Of a DNA stretch of 64,000 nt, positions 51,801 to 63,800 are shown in pieces (the stretch's first letter is position 1; the number at the start of each line of letters is the position of its first letter). The translations under genes were made by a program, and so were the position numbers. A model generated the notes under the pieces. It saw only the letters and a program-made list of their open reading frames with translations. It made no database searches and was not told the DNA's origin. Source of the DNA: an uncultured bacterium (lineage in GTDB: Bacteria; Cyanobacteriota; Vampirovibrionia; Obscuribacterales; Obscuribacteraceae); the NCBI GenBank assembly GCA_903835185.1, contig CAILLX010000071.1, forward strand, positions 17,733 through 81,732, given 5' to 3'.

Positions 51801-54800
51801 GGGTCCTATATAACTGTTGCTAGTGATAACGACATCACCACCCTGACTCGAACCCTGTACGCTGATACCGGCAACTCCTCTGGCATCAGCATGTACACCG
51901 CCGACAAGCACACTCTGCCCACCATTAGATACCACCACCTCAGCACCGCGAGCACCGTTATAGCCGCTGGCGTTAATATTGCCTACTGACAGGTTGCCGC
52001 CAAAGCTGGTAAGAGCAATGGTGCCACCGCTGTGCCTGACGCCTGTGCCGTAAGATTCAATATCACCGGCAATTGCCATTCCGCCGGAGAGCGCCAGTGC
52101 AACCAACCCACCTGAACTGCCAGCACCAGAGGAAAGATCAATCGACGCGGTAGGATTGGTCTGGTTGGCGACAGTACTTCTTACGATTATTGACTGTCCA
52201 ACCAGGTTAACATTGCCACCATTATTGGCAATAGCGCTTGCATCTATGCTGCCAACTGAGACAATACCCGATTCATTCAGGACATTGACACTACCGCCGC
52301 TGGCACCACCCAGACCGGCAGACGACAGATTTCCCATCGTCAATTCTGTATTTGCGCCTGATCCCTCAACATCAATATAACCGCCAATACTTGCCTGACT
52401 CTGGTTGTAACTTGTAGCTTTTGCAATGATGCTGCCTGCAACTAAACTGCCGTTATCTACTTGAATGCGCACCACGCCGCCAGCAGTATTGCCACTAGCA
52501 AGTAGATCTCCGCTAGCTGTGTTAACAAACTGCCCAACTAAATAAATTGAACCACCATTGAGAGCAGCTGAGGAAACATCAAGGTTTGAATTGTTGCCAT
52601 TAGCTGTTAATCCAGTTATTTGAATTACCGGAGAATTGAGCTGGATGGTCCCGCCACTTCCGGCGCTGCCAGTTGCACTTATGCTGCTTATTTGCAGCGA
52701 ACCAAACGGAGCAGCCAGATTAACCGTCCCTGCCGCAAACCCACCACTGCCATTGGCAATAATGTCGCTTGCCAGTATGGTGTGCGTGCTTGTGCCCAGA
52801 GCCAGCACAGTAACATTGCCTGCGCAGGTGTTGGAACCCAGACCGGATGTATTGACGACTCCGGACAGAGTGATCGTATTGCCTATGAAAGTGACACTGC
52901 CATTTTGAGTGCTGTTGGCGTCGCTGGAAATAGTGCTCACCTGTCCATCAACGGCAATACTGCCGCCGGATAGCAGGAACATTTTGCCTGAGTTGCCGGA
53001 GCTTGTAGCTGTACTTAGTACTCCACTTATATGTAGATTGCCTCCGGCAATAAGGGCAACGGACGAGGAGCCGCTTCCGGAGACACTATTTGCTATCACC
53101 AGACCGCCAATCAGGAGTGGTGCTACAAGCGAGCCTGACGGTGCTGCAAAGGAAAGGGTATTGACAGCAAAAGAAGTGAATGAGGACAACGAGCCGGCGG
53201 CAAGGTTGTAAGCAGTACTTGTAGTTGTGTCTGTAATAAGCGGTTGGGAAAGCGGTGAAACTGCAATCAGATAATTGTGACTGGCTATATCCTGACTGGC
53301 TGTAAAAGCACCACCATTTGCAGATATATTGGGGAAGATCCCCACATTCGTCCCTGTTTGATTAACAGCATTACCGTTTATGTTGCCGTTTGACATAAGC
53401 ACAACATACCCGCTGGAACCACCACTGCCGCCGGCCGCATTGTAATTGGCCGAGAGCGCTGAGGTCGAACCCTGGCTGACAAAGATACTTCCACCAACAC
53501 CTCCGCTTCCCGAGGCTGACGCGTTGAGTTGCCAGTTATTATTAGCACTGATGCCGCCGGCGGCGACAAGCGAGATGTGTCCACCGGAGGTGACTCCATA
53601 AGCAGCAACGGCAACACCATTATTGGAATTACCACCGATATAGATGGAACTGGAAGAAGAAAGAGCGTTGAGAAGAACTGAGCCACCAGCACCATAAGAG
53701 GAGGAGACGTCAATACCGGCATTTATGCTAGCGCCAGTTGCCAGCGAAATAATCTGCCCTCCACCCGCGCCTCCTGAGGCGGACAACGATGTACCGCTCC
53801 AATTGTCGATGATGTTAACAAAGCCGGCACTGGAATTAAGAGCAATAGTCCCACCCGAACCTAATGTACCACCGTTAGCCTGCATAACTCCTGCAACTAT
53901 ACCTCCAGGAGCAACCACGGCAATGTTGCCGCCTGGTCCTGCCGAACCGTTCACTGCTAGGTATTCCGATGTAGAGAAATAGCTAGCAGCATAGACAGAA
54001 ACATTGCCACCATTGGCGCCGGAGGCGTTAAAGCTCCAGCCAAACGCATCAACACGGCACCAGCCACAACCCTGACTGCGATTGAGGCTAACATTACCAT
54101 TAGCAGTAAGAGAGATGTTGCCACCGTTGCCAGATCCAGAGGTAGCAAGCAACTGGAGAGTGTCGTTGCCGTACGCAGAGCCGAATTGCCCCAGCGGTCC
54201 ATTGAGGATGTTAATAGAGATATTTCCGGCGTTGCCGGAGGTGGAGCTGGTATTGAAAGAGTGCTCATCATTACCGCAACAATAGTTGCTGCCAGTGGTG
54301 TAAATGCCAGCATAGCCGTTCCCACCGGAGGGCACCGTTGTCTGCCCAATAGTGATTGAAATATTGCCTCCGTTTCCGGAGCCGCCTGTGGCATTGATAA
54401 AGCGACCCACATCACTGCCATTGCTGCCATAAAAATAGATACTGCCTGCAGTAGCCTCTAACGTGACATTACCACCTGTAATTGGCGAAGATGTGTTGAT
54501 CTCATTGTTCATTGAAATGTAAGAGCCGGCTTGCAACGTCACGTTGCCGCCTTTGAGGGAGCCGCCGGTGCCAATCATCCCCTGAGAAGGCACCCAGCAA
54601 CAGACTGTAACCGAGCCGGAAGGTGCCTGAAGTAGCACCGTTCCGCCAATTGCTCCACCTAAAGCCTGAATATAATTTGTGTCCAGTGAGCCGGTCGCAG
54701 AGGTCATTGTTATGGTGCCTGCACGCCCAGAAGAAGATGTGTTGACAAAAGAAGGCCGCTCGTTAGTTAAGTAACCGGCCGCGTAGACAGAAATATTGCC

Positions 54801-57800
54801 GCCATTGGCTCCTGATGCACTGAGCTGCCAGCCGCCATGGACCCAATAGCCACAGCACGAGTGCTCTGGTATGCCGAGGTTAACATTACCGCCAACAGAG
54901 ATAAAGATGTTGCCACCGTTGCCGGATCCCGAATTGGCGACCAACTGAAGGAGGTCAGCAGCTCCAGCGTTGCCAAACTGTCCCTCCGGACCGTTGAGAA
55001 TGTTAATCGAGATATTGCCTGCATTGCCAATATTGGAACTCGTATTGAAAGAGTGCTCATCGCCACAACAAAAATCATTCCCTGGAGTGTAAATCCCAGC
55101 ATAGCCGTTGCCGGAGGAGGGAAGGCTTGTTTGACCGATGGTAATGGCAATATTGCCACCATTGCCTGAACCACCACTGGTGTTAATGAAGCGACCGGAG
55201 TCATTGCCATTGCCACTATAGAGATAGATGTTGCCAGTAGTGGCAGCAAGAGTAACGTTGCCGCCGATGTTCAGGGAAGAAGTGTTGATTGCATAGTTCA
55301 CTGACATCCCCGAGTTGGCAATGACTGTGACGTTGCCACCATGAAGCCCCGCTGTGGCATAAATAGAGCTGCCATAGTAGTTGCCGCAGCAAATAGAGAC
55401 GTAGCCAGAAGGAGCCAAAAGCGAAACGTTGCCGGCAGAAGCTGTACTTGGTGCACCATAATAGGAAGTAGCAATCCAGCCGTCGTTGCTGACACTGATA
55501 CTGCCTGAAAGTGACAGGACCGAGACATTGCCACCCGAAGTTGAACCTGCAGTGTAAATGTTCCTGTTGAAGCTGATGTTTCCGACAGCAGCAATGGAGA
55601 ATGAGTCGGCGACAGAGCCGTTATCGCCGCGGGCATAAGTCATATTGGCGGATCCGAGGACAAGGATTGGGGCCAGTAGTCTGGGATTGCCACCGGTGTA
55701 GAACCTGATGCCGCCATCGCAACAATTGTCGCCAGTAATGGATGTATAGCCGCTGGGATTGTAACCGAAGATAGAAGTTGGAGTAACAGTGATGCTGGCC
55801 CAGTTGTTAGTGGTGTTAAGGGCGTAGGCAGAAGTGCCAGCGGCAGGGAAGAAGCCCGAAAAACCTGTGGCGGTGGTGACGACTGAGGCAAAAATACCAC
55901 CGCAAGGAACAGATGAACAACTAATCGAGCCAGCTGTTATGGAGCCGGAAGATACAAGAATGGCTTCACCAGAGACAGAACCATTGCTGGCGTTATTTGC
56001 AGAAATGGTTGAGAAGTTAATAGCGGTCCCAGAAGAGAGGAACACATCACCGGAACGAGCTGTAGAGGCAGCTGACAAGCTGGTGTTGCGTGTATCAATT
56101 GCTCCCACCCAAAGCGTCCCAAGAACAGCTATGCCTACAGAGCCACCATTCCCCGCCGGGGAGGAAGCCGTAGCTAAGATTCTGCCAAGATAGACTGGCA
56201 TAGCTGCTGAATCTATTGACACTACTTCAATTGAGCCGGCCGAGGCACCCGAACTATTGATGTAACCTGTCGCACTGCCAAATGAATCAACTGGTCCAAG
56301 CCAGATGGAGCTGGAGCCGTTGTTGCCTGCAGCGCCAATCGTGACGTTACCACCAGAGCCGGTCGCCGACGAACTGTCTATGTTAAGCGAGGCACCGGCA
56401 TGACTCACCACTCCATGCCCGGCAGTAATAGTGATAGAGCCGCCAGCAGCAGAGCCGGCAGTAGCGATTCCAAGGACTGAAGAGGATGAGCCAGCTGATA
56501 TGGAGGCAGCTGAAGAGAGAACGACAGAACCGCCTGCAGCACCGTTTACACCGCGGGCATCAATAGACGCCAGGTTGAGCGCCCCGCCCGACGCTGCAGC
56601 AAACACGGAGCCACCTGAGTTGCCTGTGCCTGATCCGGAAGCCAGGATATCAGTGGAGACTGAGATGCCGTCAGCTCCGCCAGCCGACAGAAGAACGCCG
56701 CCGGCTGAGGCGCCTGTGGATGAAACATTAATTGAGCCGGCGAGGTTGATTGAACCAGCTGTTGATTGAAGACCAACACGCCCGCCAGCGGCAAAGCCTG
56801 TTGAAATTCCCTGCAGTCCTCGTGCACATAGGACACCGGACTCTGAGATGTTGCTGCTTGCCAGGAAGTAGAGGGTGCCAGCAAAGCTGTTGGCACCAAC
56901 ACCGTCGGCTGAGGCACCATTGGATAGTGTGAGCGAGCCGCCAGCTGCCGAGGCAGAGAGAAAACCGCCAAAACCGCGCGAGGCTGATACATCAGCGGAT
57001 ACATTTATGGCATCACCAAAGAAGATGGAGCCCGCCGAGGAAGTAACAGAGATGGCTCCAGCATTGCCTCCATTAAGTCCCTGAGCCGACACAAGACCGC
57101 TAAAGCTGATATTGCCGGTAGCAGAGATGGAGACAGCAGCACCTCGGGAGCCGTTACCAATGCCGACACCTATTGAGTTGGCAACCAGGCTGCCAAATCT
57201 TGCTGCGCCAGCGGTGGCTGTGCACGAGACGGAGCCAGCATTTGAGATCGTGGAAAGATCGCCTGAGCTGGAGACATGATCGTACCAACCGGAGGCGAGA
57301 ACGTCAGTCAGGGAGATTGAGCCAGCCGAGACAGAGATGGATCCGGCGCTTGACTGGTTCAAGCCGTTGACATTGAGGTAACCTGCAGTAAGTGACAGCA
57401 AAGACGAAAGAGAGATCGAGCCAGCATAGCGATTAGGGCCGGTACTGGTGGCTGACAGAGAACCAAGATTGCCAAGATTATCGGCAAGCATGATAGCACC
57501 GCCAGTTGAGGTCAGAATGATTGACCCGCCAAAAGGACCGTTGGCATAAATGTTACCGCCACCGTTCGATGTAACACTAATGTCAGAGGCAGCGCTGAAG
57601 TTAACCGAACCTGCTGTACCGGACAAAGAAGATACATCGATGGCTGTCTGATTAGCATTGGCAGTCAATCCAGCAATCAAGATGGAAGATGTGGAGCTGG
57701 TGACACTAATAGTCCCCCCATGAGATATGCCGATAGCGGAGAGACTGCCAAGGGCAATCGAATTGACGGCAGAGACTGTAATGGTGCCAGCAGAAGATGC

Positions 57801-60800
57801 GAAGCTGTTGGTAGTCAGTCTGCCTGAGATGTCTAAAGTACCGCCAGAGAGGACGATGGTTCCACCAGAAGATGCAGCGCTGTCTGCTGTCAGGTTACCC
57901 GAGATATCGACTGTGCTGCCAGAGACCGTGATGGTGCCACCAGTAGCGCCAAGGCTATCAGCAGCCAGATTGCCGGAGATGTCGACGAAGCCGGACAGGT
58001 TGGCAGGGTTAGCGGCCAATGTGATAGTACCGCCAGCGCCGGAGACACCGGTGACCGACATGGTGCCAGCACCCATAGAGATGGAGCCGGCAAAGATGTT
58101 GATGGACCCGCCAGAACCAGAGCTGGCGTTGACATTGAGATTGGCTCCACTGGCAGCAGTCAAAGAAGCGTTAGGGTCAAGATTGACAATGTTGATTGAG
58201 CCACCGGAAGCACCAGCAGCACTCAAAGAGCCAAAAGTTCCATTAACTGGCACAGGCTGTGCTGCAGCGTAACCTATAGAAAAGGCGTTAGGACCGACAA
58301 GAAACAGCTTAATCGAACCACCTGTAGCGGAAGAAGAAGAAGCATCAATAGAGACGCCAGAGCCAGCAGCTGTTTCTGAAGCAATATTCAGGTTTCTGGC
58401 AAAGACTACAACAGAACCACCGGTGGTCGACACTGAGGAGGCATCAATAGAAGAGACACTAACGCTACCGTCACGCGCCAGGAGTATGACTGAACTGGCA
58501 GAGGCAGCACCGGCGGCGGAGGCAACGATATTGCAGCCAGGTCCAGTGATATCTTGAGCAGCGTCCAGAGCGACAGTACCGGCACACGAGCCAGCTGTCG
58601 TGCTGGCGGCAGAAGCACGCAGGTCATCTGTCAGAGTTATTGAGCCAGAGGCGTTGGTGACAAATATATTGCCCGCAGATCCGCCCGTTGAGGAAGTCCG
58701 CACTAACCCGACAGACATGTCGGCAGAGGACCCGGATATGGAGACAGCTCCAGAAGATCCGCCAAGGTTAGCAGTAACAATTTGGGACGGAGGAGCACTG
58801 CCAGGGGCCAGAATCAGATTGATAGATGAGGTGGAGGAGGAAGAGTTGGAGGCATCAGCAAGGATAACTGAGCCAGGGATGAAGGTGAATGAGCCACCAG
58901 TCAGGATACCGGCAGAAGTACCGGCTCCAGTATCAGGGACGCCCAGGTTGTCAACCGCAAAGGTCAGGAACGAGGAGAGGCTGGTGCCGGTTGTGGAGCG
59001 ATTGACGAGAGAGCCTGTGGTGGCAGCACCTGCTGTAACAACAGAGATCTGACCACCAGACCCATTATTGAGACCACCAGCATAAATAGAGGAGGTGAGG
59101 ATCTGGGAGGCTGCCAGCAGTACAGCAGAGCCGGCACTATTACTGCCTGAAGCATAAGTGGCAATAAGACCGTTGACCGGAGACAGGGAGCTAATCCAGG
59201 AGCCTAATGTAATTGATGAAGTGGAGACGGCAAGAAGTGAACCGCCTTGTCCTGAACCGGACGGATTGGAGAGGTCAATGGAAGCACCAGGAGTGGGACC
59301 GGCAGCAGAACCGGTAACTGAGATGGACGAACCAATGAGAATGGCACCAGCAGAGTTACCGCCGGCAGAGACTGTGTTAACACCACCGGCAATGGACAGA
59401 GATCCGGCAGCAACCAGAGCCAGCATAGCGGAGCCCTCAGAGCCAGACGAGGAGTTAACAGCAGAGCCAGACAGCGATATGCTCCCCGGCGAGAATATGA
59501 CGGCAGCAGCTGAGCCGTTGCCCGACAGAGCAGAAAGTGTAACGGAGCCCCCAACTGTCAGCGGTGCCAGGAAGGCATTGGTGGGAGTGGCAAAGCTCAG
59601 AGAATCAGCAGCAAAAGAGGTGAACGTGGACAGAGAGCCGGCAGGCAGATTGTATGGGGTAATTTGTGATGTGTCTGAAACTGTAGGCTGAGAACTTGGT
59701 GAAACAGCAATGAGGTAGCTGTCGACAGCTATGTCCTGAGCAGCAGTAAACAGATTGGCGGCCGAAGAAACATTGGGGAAGATTCCTACATTTGTCCCCG
59801 TTTGATTGACACTATTACCATTTATATTGCCATTGGACATAAGCACAACATAACCGTTGCCCCCTCCACTGCCACCATTGACATTGCAGTTTACTGAAAG
59901 CCCGGTTGTGGAACCCTGGCTAACAAAGATGTTCCCGCCGGCACCGTTGCTGCCCGAAGCCGAAGCGTTTAGCTGCCAGTTGTTGTTGATACTTATGCTG
60001 CCAGCTGAGACCAGCGCAATGCTGCCACCGGAAGTTGCACCATTTGCAGCAATGGCAATGCCGTTGTTCCAGTTGCCACCAATATAGATGGAGCTGGAAG
60101 AAGAAAGCGCATTGAGAAGAACGGAGCCGCCAGGTCCATGGGAGGAGGAGACGTCAATACCGGCACCAATTCCAGAGCCGGTTGCCAGGGAGATAATCTG
60201 CCCACCGGCAGCGCCACCGGAAGCAAACAACGACGTACCACTCCAATTATCAAAGATATTGATATAGCCTGCACTTGAGATGATGGCAATGTTGCCGCCG
60301 ACTCCCAGAGAGCCGCCGTTAGCCTGCATAACGCCGGCAGTGATACCGCCAGGAGCAACCACGGCAATGTTGCCGCCAGGTCCTGCTGAACCGTTAGCAG
60401 CTAAATACTCCGATGTGGAGAAGTAGCCAGTAGCAGAGACAAAGATAGTACCCCCGTTGGCACCGGAGGCATTTAAGCTCAATCCAAATGCATCGACGCG
60501 ACACCACCCACAACCTTCGCTGCGATTAAGGTTAATGTTGCCACCAACAGAGATTGAAATGTTGCCACCGTTGCCCGCACTGGAGGTGGCAAGAATCTGG
60601 AGTGTGTCATTGCCATAGGCGGAGCCAAATTGCCCCCAGGGACCGTTGGCGATGCTGATAGAAATATTGCCAGCATTGCCTAGATTTGATGAAGCATTGA
60701 AAGAGTGTTCGTCATTGCCGCAACAATAGCTACTGCCAGTAGTGTAGATACCAGCATAGCCATTGCCCCCCGATGGTAGAGCAGTTTGTCCAATGCTAAT

Positions 60801-63800
60801 GGAAATGTTGCCGCCGCTGCCAGAACCACCAGTAGTATTTATGAATCTACCAACATCACTACCATTACTACCATAGAAATATATATTACCTGCAGTGACA
60901 GAAAGTGTAACGTTGCCACCAGTAGCTGCTGAAGAAGTGTTGATTTCATTGTTCATCGAGATGCCGGTACCGGCTGTCACTGTCACATTACCACCCTTGA
61001 TAGAACCAGTAGCAGCAATCATGCCCTGTGTAGGCACCCAGCAACAGACTGTGACAAAACCAGATGGTGCCTGCAGTAGCACTGTTCCCCCAATTGTCCC
61101 TCCTAGCGCCTGGATATAGTTAGTATCAATTGAGCCAGTAGCAGACGTCATCGTTATGATGCCTGCATGTCCAGAAGCAGATGTATTGGCGAAGTAAGGT
61201 CTTTCGTTAACAAAGTCTCCGGTCGAGTAGACTGAAATATTGCCACCATTGGCTCCAGATACGTTGAACTCCCAGCCGCCATGGACCCAGTAGCCACAAC
61301 ACGAGTGCTCTGGTATACCGAGATTAACATTGCCACCAACAGAGATGGAGATGTTGCCACCATTGCCCGAGCCAGAGGTGGCAAGGAGTCTGAGGAGGTC
61401 AGAGGCGCCGACATTGCCAAACTGTCCCTCCGGTCCACTGAGTATGCTTATCGAAATGTTGCCCGCATTGCCCAAATTGGAACTGGCAGTAAAAGAGTGC
61501 TCATCACCACCAGAAAAATCGTTACCAGGAGTATAAACACCTGCATAACCGTTGCCCGAAGAGGGAAGCGTCGTCTGACCGATGGTTATTGAAATATTGC
61601 CACCATTGCCGGACCCTCCACTGGCGTTAATGAAACGACCAGAATCACTGCCATTGCCACCCTCAAAACTAATATTGCCTGCAGTGACTCCAAGTGTGAC
61701 ATTGCCTCCAGTGGTGGACGATGAAGTGTTAATCTCGTTATTCATTGAAATATAAGAGCCGGCTGCTATGGTAACGCTGCCCCCCCTTACCGAGCCGTTG
61801 GCAGCAATTATGCCCTGTGTCGGCACCCAACAACAGACAGTGACTCCGCCCAGGGGTGCCTGCAGCAGCACAGTCCCGCCCACTGTCCCTCCCAGCGCCT
61901 GAATATAATTTGTATCGACTGAGCCTGTCGCAGACGTCATTATTATGGTGCCGGCATGCCCAGACGGCGCCGCATTGACATCAGAAGGTCGTTCATTGAC
62001 CATGTATCCGCTTGAGTACACCGAAATATTGCCACCATTGGCTCCCGAGGCACTGAGGATCCAACCATCGTTGACAGAGTAGCCGCAGCACCAGCGGTTG
62101 GGAATGCCAAGGTTGACATTGCCACCAATTGAGATGGCAATGTTGCCACCGTTACCAGAGCTGGAATTGGCGATCAAGTGGAGGGCATCAGCCGTAGAGG
62201 CACTGGAACCAAATTGTCCCTCTGGTCCGGCAATGATAGAAATTGAAATGTTGCCGGCATTGCCCAGGCTTGAGGAGCTATTAAAAGAATGCTCATCACC
62301 ACAGCAGCCAAAGTCGGTCCCTGGAGTGTAAACACCTGCATAACCGTTACCCGAAGATGGCAATGAAGTTTGACCAATGGTAATGGATATATTGCCTCCA
62401 TTGCTGGTACCGCTGCTGCTGTCTATGAAGCGACCAGAATCATTACCACTGCCTCCGTATAAATAGATATTTCCGGTAGTGGTAGCGAAACTAACATTGC
62501 CACCTGTACCAGCCGATGAAGCGTTGATTGCATATCTCATCGAGATGCCTGAGCCCGCTGTGACTGCAACATTGCCGCCATGCAGTCCGGCTGTAGCATA
62601 TATTGAACTGCCGTAATAAGCGCCACAGCAGAGAGAAACACTGCCAGAAGGAGCCAGTAGCGAAACATCGCCGGCAGAAGCTGAACTTGGCGCACCATAA
62701 TAAGAAGTAGCAATCCAGCCGTCGTTGCTCACACTGATACTACCTGAAAGTGACAGGACCGAGACATTGCCTCCCGAAGTTGATCCTGCAGTATAGATGT
62801 TCTTGTTGAAACTGACATTGCCGATAGCAGCAATGGTGAAGGAGTCGGCTGTGCTTCCACTGGATACCCGACCATCGTTCATTACCACAGACCCGCTCAC
62901 TAGTATCGGCACAATAATGGCTGAGTTGCCACCTGTGTTCATAACAATGCCTGTGTCTGAACAGCAGTTACTCGTTATGGACAGGAAGCCGTTCGGGTTG
63001 TAATTAGAAATGGAAGTTGGCGTCACAGTGATGGTCGTCCACGAATTGCTTGTGTCAATTGAAACTGGAGTAGAGCCTGCCGCAGGGAAAAAGCCTGACA
63101 ATCCGGGCGCTGTTGTCACCACCGAGGCAAAAATGTCTCCGCATGGACCAGAGTCACAATGGATCGAACCAGAGGTTATGGACCCGGATGATATAACGAT
63201 CGCCTCACCCGAGGCAGATGCATTACCTGGATAGCCAGGATTGCTGTAGGCAGAAATGGTGGAGAATGTGACAGAACTACCAGAAGAGAGAAAAACATCA
63301 CCAGAGCGCGCTGAAGACAAAGCCGCTGCGTTGATATTACGTGTGTCAATTGCTCCTACTGACAGCGCTCCTAGAACAGCTATACCTACTGCTCCACCGT
63401 TGCCTGTCTGAGAAGATGCTGTAGCAGTAATGCTTCCGACTGTGACAGGCATTGTTGCAGAGTCTATTGAGACAACTTCGACAGAACCAGCTGAGGTGCC
63501 AGAGCTATTGATATCACCCAGCACGATAGAGTAGGCACCATTGTTACCAGCCGCCCCAACAGTGACATTGCCACCAGTTCCACTCACAGACGAACTGTCT
63601 ATGTTCAGCACAGCACCTGTGGAGCTCACCACAGCCTGCCCGGCAGCAATAGTGATTGAGCCACCGCCGGCAGAGCCGGCAGTAGAAATTCCCATAACTG
63701 AAGAGGTGGAACCAGCTGAGATAGAGTCTGCTGAAGAGAGGATGACTGAACCGCCTACGGCACCGTTTAATCCGCGAGCATCAATCGAACCGAGGTTAAG

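Noticed and set aside
53378-63000. Possible CRISPR or satellite array because of strong periodic repeats
   Set aside because: The repeats stay in one open reading frame, diverge at synonymous positions and have no spacer-like unique segments of constant length.
46041-63234. Many plus-strand ORFs (60-181 aa) antisense to the giant ORF
   Set aside because: Low-complexity reverse translations of Gly/Ser/Asn repeat codons; no domain patterns or ribosome-binding sites; expected by-product of the biased composition.
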